A stretch of 64,000 bases of DNA from Podospora pseudoanserina (taxonomy: Eukaryota; Ascomycota; Sordariomycetes; Sordariales; Podosporaceae): the NCBI RefSeq assembly GCF_035222485.1, contig NC_085925.1, positions 558,001 through 622,000 of the forward strand, written 5' to 3'. A program made the translations under genes and the position numbers. Below are positions 53,801 to 64,000 of the stretch, one piece after another. Below the pieces are notes generated by a model. It saw only the letters and a list, made by a program, of their open reading frames with translations, searched no databases and had not been told where the DNA came from. Each line of letters opens with the position of its first letter. The stretch's first letter is position 1.

Positions 53801-55918
53801 GCGCCTTGCTCTCGCATCAGATCATACTAATGATGGTGTTCAGGACATCTCTGGCCCCTTTGAAGTCCAGCCCGGCTGGCCAATCATGGCACTGGCTGAC
53901 ATGCATAGAAACACTGAGTGTGGTCTCACAGGCCAAGCGTTGACATCAAAAAAAAGTGACAGGTCGATTCTGGTGTTCCGACTTTCTCCTTGACGACGGA
54001 CGAACGCCGGGACCACGAGCTCCGCCTCGTTCTAGCAAGCCTTCAAGTGAAACGGGTACAAACATTTCACCAACATGGAGCCCGTCATATTCCCGGTCCC
54101 CAAGGGCCCTTTTCCTCGTTATACCAGGTCCTTCAGCAATCTTGGGCCGTGTTTTGCCTTGAATGTCCGAAGACGGATACCTGCTTAGCCGCCACTGGAA
54201 TGCCCGGCAGGCGAGCGGTTCGAGAAATATTGGCCGTCCATTTTTCCTGCCCTTCAGCTGGGCTCTCAACTTGGCCTTCAAAGTTGATGGCCATCAGTTA
54301 AAAAAAGCCGCCAAAATGGCCTGACTTTCTTTGCAACACACCACCAGGAGTAACGCCGATTTGATGGTGGCACTGGGAGGATCTTGGCTTTGAGCCGTTT
54401 CCCAAACAAGAACTCCGTCACGTCCATCCATCAAGTGATTGGTGATTTGCGTCGTCTGCCCCATAGCGATGTAACCCCCCGGAGCAGTCGCCTGTGCGCA
54501 CCAAGACAGATTCCAAGGCGATAACCCATCGCCAGTTTGATCTCCAGACCTTGATTGGTTTGTCTGTCTGAAGTCCAATATCAACCGTCGAAGAATGGCA
54601 TGGCATCATCCTCATCCAAGTGATGAGTTGAGGTGGTGTCTGATGCGAGGGTTGCAAATACCTCCCTTCTGCACGTCATCCGCAAATTGCGATATCTTGC
54701 TCCACTGCGCCACGGGCTTGCATGGGCAGAATCTCATGTGCAAGACGCCTTGATGGTATTCACGCTTGAGAGGCCAAATAAACTTCACACCATCATCTCA
54801 ACGGTTTCGACTGACTCAGACAAGCATGTGATGGACTCAGGGGCCGCCGCGAGGCTCGCATTGACCACCGGTTCTTTTCGTATCTTATCACACTGATGTC
54901 TCGGTGAGACAGTTACCATCGGCGATATTTTCCTGCGGCATCACCTACGAAGGGAACCTGGTTCTATCACAGCAAAAGATATCACAGACAAAAGAACGCT
55001 TTCTGGCAGGTTTTTGGGGACGGTCCTTCGCTTCTCATTCCTTCGCTCCTTCCAGCACCGAGGAGCTGGGAAGGCGGGAAGGAAGCCACAGCTTTTCCTA
55101 TTCCGGCTGTCCTGTTCTATTCCTTACGTTTTCGATGGGTTCTTTGGGACTTTGGTTCGTCACAGCAGCATGATCTCTAGCGTGGAATGCAGGTGAGTGG
55201 TCGTCTGGTCGGGATTCTCATTTCCCGCGTTTACCATTGACGGAGGTTCCTTGGATTGACCTATTGACTTTCTCTGATATATCATGACACTATCCCGGAC
55301 GTGGTGTTGGGGTGCTGTATCGTACCGTTTTACAAGGGCGCAGGTTAAGAGAAACAATCTATATCTAGGGATATTATCGTGATCTTATTATCTCAGAGTC
55401 TAACATCCCAGTGGGTTGTTTCCTTAGCACTGGTGCTATTATCTACCCATCATGGTCCGATACCAGAGTCATAGCCTTTAGTAGCTCACCTCTGAACCAT
55501 GGACCGTGCCCCAGACTAGAGGAACACCCTCTCCCGAACTCTTTCACATCAAAAGCCATGAACATCGATCAAAACGTCATCCCGTCAAGCCACGCTATTT
55601 TACCAATGGCATGGTATCCTTCATCACAAACATTAGTTCTCCGAAATGCGGGGAAATCCATTCCTTTGTCCATGTAAATGGTCTGGTGATCGACACAACC
55701 CCCTTTCAAGTCTTCTTATGAGAATCTTGGAGACGGTTCCAGCCCGTGCATGGACAGGTTGTTGTATCTCCGAGTCTTCTCCGGGAAAACGACAAAGTCG
55801 ATGCAAGGCTACCAACAATTGTTTCCTGCTTGCTTTGACTAAAGACACGGCCGATGATAGGGCAGATCGAAAAGATCTTTCACACCCTCAAGTGTTGGAA
55901 TTGGCGGATATTGACAGG

Positions 55919-55920
<2 letters not shown>
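50872..55920. other. Gene desert upstream of the kinase gene, first part
   Basis: About 5 kb without a gene I can support. The stretch next to 50871 is the kinase leader and promoter. Many overlapping short open frames on both strands have no domains, signal peptides or consistent splice signals. Pyrimidine tracts (52805-52830) and TGACTGACTGAC (51880-51891) are simple sequence. An unrecognised ncRNA or lineage-specific gene cannot be ruled out. Confidence 0.45.
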
Positions 55921-56014
<94 letters not shown>

Positions 56015-56016
56015 GT
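55921..56016 (+). repeat. (GT)n microsatellite, about 44 uninterrupted units
   Basis: Pure GT from 55921 to 56009, then one C and three more GT units. It is the longest simple repeat in the window and lies in the middle of the gene desert. TGGTGGTGGTTGGT follows at 56046. Length will be unstable and may be misassembled. Confidence 0.97.
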
Positions 56017-58335
56017 CTTCTCCAATTTCCAGTATCAATAATACGAATGGTGGTGGTGGTTGGTTCGTTACGAGATATATGTATGCAGGCGTCAGAGGAT
56101 GTGTTCTTGGCGGAAGTGCGGAGAAATATGTGGTATCCAAGCCCTTCCACACCTATTCTTCAGCCCAGTGTGCGAATATCTCACAAAAGGAGGGGAAACA
56201 ACACGGCCACTCTTGCTAGCTACAGGTTTTGTCTCGATACTCGCAAAGTCGAGATTGGGTGGTGGTGGTCAACTTTAACACAGTGCGTGTCAAAGGGGGC
56301 TTGGCTGTGTGTGTGCTGGTGTTTTATGAGCTGATATATTCGTCAAGATGACGATTTTTGCAATTCCTCAAAGTTTTTGTCGGCCAGGATAAACCCCGAT
56401 ATGCCGAGGGGGATATAAGCAAGGTTATTGGACGAGAGCGTTTGAAACAACGAGTTCTCGGAGGTTACCACACCAAACAAGAGGGTGTAGAGGTAAGGTA
56501 GGGGTTGACTAACACCTCCTCAGGGGCTGGCTGGCCTCGCGCCCTCGCGTTTATCAAGCAGGGAACCAGCCAGCCACAGCAGTTATCTCAACCCAAAGTA
56601 AGGAGGCGTGGTGTGCGCAAGAATGTGTACGTAATGGTGGCTGTTGGTATCCGGATGGTATGGCTGCACCCGGATGAACCGGCACTTGTTTGGTGCAAGT
56701 GTTGGAGATTGGATAGACACAGCCACCGTTTTCTTTCTCAGAGACGTGGCGATGGGCGGGCGGGCACTACTGCACCTTGACAGACGACCCATAAACTTGC
56801 ATAATAGGGGTTTGCCGCATGACTACCAGACATCACTAAGGTAAGGGTGATAGATTGCTGAAGATGGATGATGGCCGCCGGGTGCACGACATATCGGTGG
56901 TAAGCTGTCCGGAGCCGGACCGGACCTGCCCCCGTGCCCCCCGGGGAGCGTTGCATTTGACTTGCAAGACGGGTCCTTCCCTTTCTTGGGTTTGGCTGTT
57001 GATGTTTCAGAGATTATGCTGCGTGATACTGTCGATCGTTTGAGCTGCGCCGCTTCGTCTATCTGACATATCTCCCTATGTTCATCACCGTTGAGAGAAG
57101 GGTGCAGATCTGACATACACTAGGTAGAGTAGATGGGATTATCTGGTACGGTCTCGCACTCTTGCGACCAACATCAGAAAGGCAAGGGTCATATGCCGTG
57201 CAATAACCCCTTATCCACCGGATTCTCAACAAAGGGGCCGAGTCCGCGCCATGAAGCACACATATATCAGATATCCCATCTGACATACATGAGGGGGGAA
57301 AAGTGGGAAAGTGAAAGATTTGCATTCTTACCACTGGATAGGGGGGTTGTACGGTAAGAGAGTGAAATTGGGGAGGGATATGTTGTGTAATGGACCCTTT
57401 ATATGGCTACCTGACGGATCAAGGGACGGGGAGCGTGACTCCGTACTGCTGGAATCGGAGATAGGAGATGATACAGTGAATAAATGTTGGTGGTGGATTG
57501 GATTCTGGTAGTGTGTAGCAAAGTTGGCTTCTCATATGAACATGATAGGTCAGGTGAGAACTGCCATGCCAGGTGATTTCTGTAAGAAAAATAACAGTCA
57601 CTTTACCGGTCAATTTACTTGGTGGGAAATTGGAGATATAAAATGGACTTTCCTGGCGAGTGGAATTGTGTGGGATGAGGTGTTGAATAGAGAATGTGGT
57701 GATGCGTGATCTTGCTACCTAGCGAGAAGAAATCATGATGAGAATGAGCGATGAGAAAAGAAAGAATCCAGGAGAGGGAAGGAGCCAGCAAGGCAAGAAT
57801 CCATGTAGGGAAGGCGTCAGTTGAGGTAGGAACCTGTGGGGCAAAGGCACACGAGGGCAGGAGCAAGGCGAGAGAAGGAACGATGATGGCGATGATAAGA
57901 CACGGCTATACCCATCAACAATCCAGTGTCAGCCGACCTGACTATGGTTGAATATGTTTGTGAGGCATAACTAATGATCAGAGTCTCAAGAGATAATGAA
58001 GAGACTATCAGACAGCACAAGTCTGAGAATAACGAACTCACCTTCCCTAATACTTCAACATATATCATGCATCATCAATACCATGCTCATCAGGCTTATA
58101 CCGTGCACATCAGCAAGATGCTTTTTATTACCGATCACCATAACCATCATAACCCCCCCGCCCCCTTACAAGCCCCAGTCCCAACCCAAATCACCAAAAA
58201 CTCCTACGCAATGCGCATACTCGCTCGCTAATGTATCCAGTTCCTCAAAGCATCCATACACAACAAATATAATACAAAAACAAAACAAACTTCCAAAATT
58301 CCAACCATATTCATCTGTTTTTTCGACTCCCTTTC
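56017..58335. other. Gene desert, second part, up to the GEN1 3' end
   Basis: About 2.3 kb without a recognised gene. It contains three exact copies of ATCTGACATA (57061, 57108, 57278). The last 250 bases are probably the GEN1 3' UTR, C/A-rich on this strand. Open frames here are short and featureless. Confidence 0.45.
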
Positions 58336-61071
58336 CTAATCATCCCCCGTCAAATCAACACACTCAACCTCCTCCTCCTCCTCCTTCACTATCCTCCCCC
58401 CAACCCCAACCCCCCCAATCCCCTCATCATCACTCTCCTCAAACAAGTTATCAGCATCAAAGCTACAAGTCGTTCGCTTACCACCACGACTGTAACTACC
58501 CCTCCCGAGAAAGTTCCCCGTCTTCACAGTAGTAGTACTCGCCACCACAAGCGACGGAGCAGGAAGCGACGCCGTTCTCGACAGCGCCGGCGGCCTGGAG
58601 CGCGGTTTCGGAGAAGACATCAAAACATCACCGTACGCATCCCTTGTATGAGACGGTATCCTCGGTGGAGCGGTAGATTGTCTCAACCCAGCCTTCCCTC
58701 CCGACGGCGACTGTGGTGGTGCTGGTAGCGATGACTTGGGTGCGTTGAGTTTGGAGAGTGACGGGAGCTCATCATCGTCAGAGTCGTCGTCATCGTGGCT
58801 ATCCTCATCCGATGATAAAAATTCAATAGGAATTGAATAGGCTGGTTTGCTGTTTGTGACAGCAGCGGTGGTGTTTTTGGTGGTTCTCCCAAAGCTTTTG
58901 ATGGACTTTTGGGCTGGCGGCGCTTGCTGTTTGGACTTAGGTTGGTTCTGTGCCGAGGAGACTTTAATCGGTATAGCTGTCCCTGTGCCGCTTTTTGATC
59001 TCTTAAATGGCCTTGTTGCGCTGATGGTTGGCGGTGTTGCGACAACGTCTGACATTTGAGGTCGAATAGGGGACCGGGACAGGTCTGGAGATTGTCGCTT
59101 TGGCCGGATGGGTGTTGTTTGGATTGGTGAAGTATGAGGGGACGAGAGCGCCACAGGTGAAGATGAAATGAGAATTGGTTCGCAATTGGAAGACGACGGT
59201 GGTTGGGGCCTTGATTGTGAGGAGCTTAAAGTTCTGGTGATCGCAGGGCTGGCTTGAGAACCTGACAACGTCCAGGGGTTGACCTCGGCTGCTGGCTTGG
59301 CTGGTTGTTTTTTGGTGGGTGCTTTTCTGGGTTGTCTGCCTAGGGGCTTTGGGGCTGCTGCTGGTGGCATCGTTGACTGAGGCGGCGCCGCTTGGGTCGA
59401 GGGAATGGGGTCATTAGTAGCGGGCACAGCCTTTTCAACGGCAACGGTAACTGGCTTGCTAACGGTGAAGAACTTCTCGAGCGCCCCGGGTTGCATGCCA
59501 CCCTTTGCTTTAGCCGGCTTCTTCGTGGCCGGCTTCTTCGTGGCCGGCTTCTTCGTGGCCGGCTTCGTGGTCTTCTTTCGCTTCTTCGTCTTCCAGACCT
59601 CGACAGTCAAAGGGACGCCGAGTTTCAATAGCGTTTCGGGGATCCATGCCAAATCTGGGCCTTCGGGGTCGTATGACTTTTTCGCCGTCTTCTTAAGCCC
59701 TTCCTCCTCTTCCCCATCTTCCTCGCCAAACTCGTCATCGCTGTTCAGCGCTAACCCACTTCGCCCGTGCTCCTCAACCTCCTCTATTGGCTCATTCGCA
59801 AGATCGAGCTTGACGATATCATTTGGCACAAAACAGACTCTCACCTCTGGCGTCTCATCCGTGCTATGGTGAGCACGCCTGGACTTGATGCCCGTGATCA
59901 GTGCGCCTTCCTCCTCCGCCATAAGATCAGTATCATCGCCATAATCCTTGCCTTCTGACGATCGCTGCAGAAGAGATTGGACCAACAGCCCATGTGCGAG
60001 TTTGCGAACCAGATTCACAGCCCCTCCTCGATACTGCCAGTCGAACGTCTCACCCACAAACTCCCTGAGACCAATAACATCAACTGGAGACGTCATCTTA
60101 TTAGGGAAATTCGTCTTCAGTTTGTCGACCGTGGCGTGCGTCGAGACTACCGGATGGGTATAATACCTAAGAATCTCCAAATCCGGAAAGTCCTCGGGAA
60201 TCGCCAGTCCTTTATGTTTTGTGCGAAAATATCCGCTCTCGTTGGTGTCCCATTCATGGCGTAACCTTTCTCGCCACGCTTGAACCCCCTCCTTCCAGTC
60301 TGCCTTCTTGATGCCGCATAACTGTTTGCCAAATCCAGCTCTGGCTGCCTCACAGGCGACTTTTATGCCGCATCCTGGCACACCTTCAGGAAGATAGTCC
60401 CCGCCACTCATCAGCGCAACCAGAACCATACCCTCCCGATCCAGTCCACTCTCGCCCTTGGCAATTTCCTCCGCGTCGTAAAGTGTGATGTGTGTCGGTA
60501 CGTTCCCCTTCCCTTCCGCAGTCCAACTTCGAAGTGTCTTTCCGCAGCCAAACATGATGGTGTCGACATCTTCACTCAGCACGGCATCCACCACTCCCTC
60601 TCGCTGGAGGAAGGCGCATTCAGCCTCGGCTTCGCCTGGCGCATCGTGTATGGCAAACCCAAAGAGTTTGATCATCCTTTTCGCCATGGAGGTGGCTACC
60701 ATGTGTCCTGCGCCTCGGGGGCCGCCAGCGCGTTTGTTGCGCTTAAACGCTGGTTTGTTCGGACCATCAAACACAAAGAGCGGTTGAATCGCTAGAGATA
60801 GGAGCCGAACAAGTCGGAAGAATAGCGTTCGAATGGCGGGGTTGGAGCCGCCGCGGGCAGCTTGGTTCTGGAACTGCCATATAGAAATATCGATTGCGAG
60901 TCGGAACGGACGTGGGTTTTCGGCTTTCTCGAGAGTCGTCAAGGCGAGCTTGGTCATGGAGATGCGCTCGCCGGGGCCGATTTCTTTGTATATTCTGCCA
61001 GGAGCGAATATTAGTACACAAATATGGACGGGAAGTTTTGAATCTTTTTGCATGTACCCTTTGATACCCAT
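58336..61071 (-). CDS. gen1: GEN1/Yen1 Holliday-junction resolvase (XPG/FEN1 family)
   Basis: Two exons, 61071-61058 (14 bases) and 60994-58336, give 890 residues; the 63-bp intron is in frame and stop-free but its removal restores the family start MGIKGIYKEIGPGERIS. Nuclease motifs are all present: LAIDISIWQFQ, PLFVFDGPNKPAFKRN, GEAEAECAFLQ, VDAVLSEDVDTIMFG and the helix-two-turn-helix part LMSGGDYLPEGVPGCGIKVA. A chromodomain-like segment follows (DLAWIPETLLKLGVPLTV). The last 400 residues are disordered, with four KKPAT-type repeats at about 59513-59570, MQPGALEKFF just after, and many SP/TP sites. GEN1 cuts four-way junctions symmetrically in mitosis and meiosis; the Chaetomium thermophilum enzyme is the structural model. 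The gene is divergent from the Arp10 gene with a 577-bp shared promoter. Confidence 0.93.
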   Translation of the reverse strand: MGIKGYMQKDSKLPVHICVLIFAPGRIYKEIGPGERISMTKLALTTLEKAENPRPFRLAIDISIWQFQNQAARGGSNPAIRTLFFRLVRLLSLAIQPLFVFDGPNKPAFKRNKRAGGPRGAGHMVATSMAKRMIKLFGFAIHDAPGEAEAECAFLQREGVVDAVLSEDVDTIMFGCGKTLRSWTAEGKGNVPTHITLYDAEEIAKGESGLDREGMVLVALMSGGDYLPEGVPGCGIKVACEAARAGFGKQLCGIKKADWKEGVQAWRERLRHEWDTNESGYFRTKHKGLAIPEDFPDLEILRYYTHPVVSTHATVDKLKTNFPNKMTSPVDVIGLREFVGETFDWQYRGGAVNLVRKLAHGLLVQSLLQRSSEGKDYGDDTDLMAEEEGALITGIKSRRAHHSTDETPEVRVCFVPNDIVKLDLANEPIEEVEEHGRSGLALNSDDEFGEEDGEEEEGLKKTAKKSYDPEGPDLAWIPETLLKLGVPLTVEVWKTKKRKKTTKPATKKPATKKPATKKPAKAKGGMQPGALEKFFTVSKPVTVAVEKAVPATNDPIPSTQAAPPQSTMPPAAAPKPLGRQPRKAPTKKQPAKPAAEVNPWTLSGSQASPAITRTLSSSQSRPQPPSSSNCEPILISSSPVALSSPHTSPIQTTPIRPKRQSPDLSRSPIRPQMSDVVATPPTISATRPFKRSKSGTGTAIPIKVSSAQNQPKSKQQAPPAQKSIKSFGRTTKNTTAAVTNSKPAYSIPIEFLSSDEDSHDDDDSDDDELPSLSKLNAPKSSLPAPPQSPSGGKAGLRQSTAPPRIPSHTRDAYGDVLMSSPKPRSRPPALSRTASLPAPSLVVASTTTVKTGNFLGRGSYSRGGKRTTCSFDADNLFEESDDEGIGGVGVGGRIVKEEEEEVECVDLTGDD
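59513..59572 (-). repeat. 15-bp tandem repeat encoding KKPAT in GEN1
   Basis: About four copies of a 15-base unit (GGCTTCTTCGTGGCC on the plus strand), the last one shortened. They read ATKKP on the coding strand. The copies are almost identical in DNA, which points to recent expansion. Confidence 0.85.
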
Positions 61072-61648
61072 TGTGCCAACTCTTCAACCTTTCAACTGCT
61101 GGGTGGTGGCGATTTTACGGGGGGAAGGGCACCAAAAAATGAGCTCGGTCCTCAAGAGAAGAATCTGCCAAAAGCCATTCTCGTTGGCGCTCCCCAAGGC
61201 CGAACCTGATTCGTCAGGCGAAAAAAGAAGTCGGTCGCGGTGGCAGGACGGAGGTGCGCCGTGAGGTTTTGCTGCCTGGAAGAAACGGACGAAAAAAGGA
61301 TGATGCGCTTTGTTGACTGGTTGCCTCTTCAGGATTAGATTGCCAAGGCTGCCAAGCGTTGCCATGGGTGAACCGTTAAGCTGACAGTTGGAGCTTGGTG
61401 GGGTGGAAGTGGCTCGGATATATGCACATCATGGGGGACTTGGATGCTGTTATGCAACTACCGAGACGTCACTGCTGGTGAACTCAACAGTCAAACGGTC
61501 GAGAAAGCGGCGACATTGGCTTTTGCATCATCATGTTCGGAATGGCATGAACAGAAATTGACTTGTAGGCCTTTGAGAGCCATCCAACTACACGAATTGA
61601 CGACTTTTCTATCTAATTTCACGAGAACATCAAGAAAAACAAGTCAAC
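61072..61648. promoter_or_regulatory. Shared promoter of divergent GEN1 and Arp10 genes
   Basis: 577 bases between two divergent start codons. GACGTCA at 61465-61471 is seven of the eight bases of a CRE. The Arp10 side ends CATCAAGAAAAACAAGTCAACATG, a typical leader apart from length. Joint control is inference. Confidence 0.4.
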
Positions 61649-63469
61649 ATGTCTGGCCTGGGTTCCGGCTCTGGAGCGGGAACAACACCTCTCCCCCACC
61701 GCTCAGTCGCCAACATCCGCTCCCCACACACCAGCGGCAACACCAATCCGTCAACCCCCTCTTCCAGCAGCCGTCCTGTTCCATCCTCCAGCTTTGGTTC
61801 CCCGTCCAGTTTGAGAGCAGATGAAGATATCCTCATTCTCGAGCTTGGCTCCCGCAAACTGCAAATAGGGTTCGCCGGGGATGCCTGTCCGAGGGGCACG
61901 GTCTGGTTTACCCCATCACAGCTCCGCCGGGTGGGAGACTTCCGGGACTGGTCCTCCGAGTCCAAAACCAATGTGGACTGGAAGACGAAAAAAGTGACGG
62001 GCGAGAAGTGGTGGACCAGGGATCACGAGCTTTGGGAGTATGATGTGCGGGAGGTTGATCTAGGTCTCATTGGAGACAAGGTAGAGAGGGCGCTCAGAGA
62101 AGCTCTTACAAAGTAAGTTACTTGGCCATAACTCTGCTTACAATAGAGCCACAGCTAACCTGGAAACAGATACATGCTGATCGATTCTCGGCCACGGAGA
62201 ATGGCGTGCGTGCTGCCCTCTAGCCTTCCTCTTCCCATGTTATCGGCAGTACTAGACAGCCTCTTTACACGGTTTCAGCCGCCCACCATATCGCTGTTTT
62301 CGTCCCCCGTTGCACTGACAGTCGGTGCTGGGGTTCGTTCTGCTCTGATTGTTGATCTCGGTTGGAGGGAGACAGTTGTTACCAGTGTTTACGAGTTTCG
62401 CGAAGTCAACACCAAGCGTAGTGTTCGTGGGGGGAGATTGCTTGTGGAACAGACACACAAACTTCTCGCCAGACACCTCCCCGAAAATCAGAAAAAGAAG
62501 GAGGGCACAACCTCCGAAGATACCCAAGATTACGACCTGAGTTTTGAGGAATGCAACGACATTGCTACTCGTATGGTTTGGTGCAAGCCACATTTATCTT
62601 CTCCCAAAGCTCACAAATCAAAGGAAGGTCTGCCCACCCTCCACGAACAAGATGAATCAGACTCTACGGAAGCCGAGTTCCCAACTGAGGCCTCAAAGAC
62701 GGCCAGAATTCCACTGCAATCATGTCGATCACCGACCACGATAGAGCTTCCCTGGGCAGCCCTTGCAGAACCCAGCGAGAATGCCTTCTTTGACTCCCAG
62801 TACTCAGAGAGCAGCTTCGACGATCATGAGCTACCTTTGCCTCTGCTTGTCTACCGCAGTCTTCTGCAGCTACCCCTGGATGTTCGGGCACTTTGCATGT
62901 CTCGTATCATTTTCACGGGTGGCTGTGCTAGCGTTTTGGGACTACGTGGCCGTATTTTTGGCGAAGTTTCCAAGCTGATAGAGGAGAGAGGATGGGACGG
63001 TGTCCAAGGAAAGGGAGCAGACCAGATGCGGGCTAATCCAAAGCTGCAGGGCAAAAGGGGCAGTCGGCCAGCAGTTAGTGGTCCTACTAGTGTCACCAGC
63101 CCGCCGGAAGCCGTCGGTGGTCAAGAGCAGGATGGGGTCTGGCACGATGCAGCCAATACTGCCCACGAAGCCTGTCCTGTCGAAGAGCAACTCGCGCGAG
63201 GGCAGGATAAGAGACCAAGGGTGCAGGGGAAGATGAGGGCCATTGAGTCTGTCGGGGCGTGGAGCGGAGCAAGCCTGATAGCGCACCTTAAGGCGGCGCC
63301 TATCGCTACTATTGAACGCGAGGCTTGGTTGCAGTATGGTGCCGCAGGAGCGAGCAAGCCCAGCGAGGTTGATCAGAAGTCAGCCAGACAGAGCTTTGGG
63401 CCAGGCGGCCTTATCAGGGGGTCTGCTGCTAATAACTCCTGGACATTGGGGGTTTGGGGTGTGAATTAG
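61649..63469 (+). CDS. ro-7: Dynactin pointed-end actin-related protein Arp10/Arp11 (Ro-7 type)
   Basis: Two exons, 61649-62112 and 62170-63469, with a 57-bp intron (join ALTK/YMLIDSRP), give 587 residues. After a Ser/Pro-rich N-terminus of about 55 residues, ILILELGSRKLQIGFAGDA is a degenerate first actin phosphate-binding loop. LIDSRPRRMACVLPSSLPLP and ALTVGAGVRSALIVDLGWRET follow the actin fold, then YEFREVNTKRSVRGGRLL. Near the C-terminus, LCMSRIIFTGGCASVLGLRGRI corresponds to the actin adenosine motif, and SVGAWSGASLIAHLK to the last helices. Nucleotide-binding residues are poorly kept, as in other Arp10/Arp11 proteins. The family caps the pointed end of the dynactin filament; Neurospora ro-7 mutants have ropy hyphae from failed dynein transport. 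A charged insertion (about residues 285-380) is larger than in yeast Arp10. Confidence 0.8.
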
Positions 63470-64000
63470 GTGATGGCCATCACCATCTCGTCTTACACCC
63501 TCAAACACCCCTTGCCATTCTTGTGTCTTTATTTCTGGTTTATCCCAGGGGGATAACCGCTGTCACAGTACTTATTTTAGGTAGATATTACCCCGCAAGT
63601 GCGGTGCAGTGCAGAACAAATAGTATTCAAAATTCTTTCTTCTCTTTCTCAGTTGTCTTTATCCCTCCTTCCACCTAGATTCTTCTAGGCAGCGGTTGCA
63701 GAGGAAGCCGACCGGACTGTCGGGACCGCGTGGCATCCAAGAGAAGGAACTTACCCACAATAATACCCGTCCCATCTCCAAGTTGTTCTTTCTGAGCATG
63801 GCAGCCTCCATCAAGATCGGCCGTTCGGTTGCCGTTCACCACACGTTCCTGCATTCTTGGATGACCAGGCAATGTCGTCCTTTCCCCATGCGCCCCTGAA
63901 GGGGACCATGCTCCGTGCTCCGGTCTTTTGTCAGGAGAAGGAAAGCACGAGAGGGCACTCCAAAGGGTACCTGAACTGTCTGGAGACGATGACCCCAACC
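63470..64000. other. 3' region of Arp10 gene up to the right edge
   Basis: About 530 bases. The first 200 are probably 3' UTR. The open frame on the minus strand (63675-63998) lacks any recognised domain; a gene entering from the right cannot be excluded but is not supported. Confidence 0.4.

Noticed and set aside
62018-62030. AGGGATCACGAGC resembling the MITE end
   Set aside because: Only eight bases match and they lie in the conserved coding exon of the Arp10 gene.
63675-63998. Minus-strand frame at the right edge as the start of another gene
   Set aside because: No domain, start context or splice evidence; the window ends too soon to judge.
1-64000. CRISPR arrays, rRNA genes, 5S rRNA, complete tRNAs, retroelement or virus-derived genes
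   Set aside because: I looked for the tRNA B box on both strands, for 5S sequence and for reverse transcriptase, integrase or capsid motifs in the translated frames and saw none that could be supported.

Overview
This window looks like nuclear DNA of a filamentous ascomycete, most likely of the order Sordariales (Neurospora/Podospora/Chaetomium group). The evidence is short introns of 50-65 bp with GTRNGT-type donors and CTRAY branch points, compact intron-poor genes, CAAC/CAACA-type leaders before start codons, and proteins whose closest recalled relatives are Neurospora and Chaetomium ones (HET-C, CYS-3, UN-24, CFEM protein, GEN1). I see no operons, CRISPR arrays or rRNA. I place 16 intact or edge-cut protein genes and one decayed gene; all exon joins were checked for frame by hand.

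Layout. 1-510 (minus): 5' end of a het-C type heterokaryon incompatibility gene, cut by the left edge. 1967-3142 (+): sphingolipid fatty acid 2-hydroxylase (SCS7). 3875-5754 (+): RBM39-like splicing factor. 6933-12776 (+): giant single-exon leucine-rich scaffold of the septation initiation network (Cdc11/Nud1). 13509-14697 (minus): decayed von Willebrand A domain gene. 15859-16701 (minus): CFEM GPI protein. 16.7-21.3 kb: gene-poor, with a 566-bp terminal-inverted-repeat element and a CA microsatellite. 21296-24195 (minus): ribonucleotide reductase large subunit (un-24/RNR1). 24948-26491 (+): TatD nuclease, convergent with the CHL4/CENP-N kinetochore gene at 26653-28080 (minus). 29815-31442 (+): CYS-3/MetR bZIP sulfur regulator with a 734-bp intron. 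32105-32776 (minus): small fungal protein of unknown function. 34.85-34.99 kb: tRNA-like relic. 35326-36407 (minus), 37604-38041 (minus) and 39806-40901 (+): three secreted proteins of unknown function. 41915-43459 (+): PLP aminotransferase. 43658-45176 (minus): ALG2 mannosyltransferase. 47070-50871 (minus): Ssp1/CaMKK-like kinase. 50.9-58.3 kb: gene desert with a long GT microsatellite. 58336-61071 (minus): GEN1/Yen1 Holliday-junction resolvase, divergent from the dynactin Arp10/Ro-7 gene at 61649-63469 (+).

How the genes relate. Most are housekeeping genes of cell cycle, genome maintenance, secretion and lipid metabolism, with no cluster logic. Two themes stand out. First, orthologues of two Neurospora allorecognition genes, het-c and un-24, lie about 21 kb apart. 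Second, the sulfur regulator carries two perfect copies of its own published binding consensus inside its long intron, one overlapping an in-frame internal start codon, which suggests autoregulation from within the gene. I found no clearly new multi-gene system; the best leads are that intron, the inverted-repeat element, the RNR1 tail architecture and several secreted orphans.
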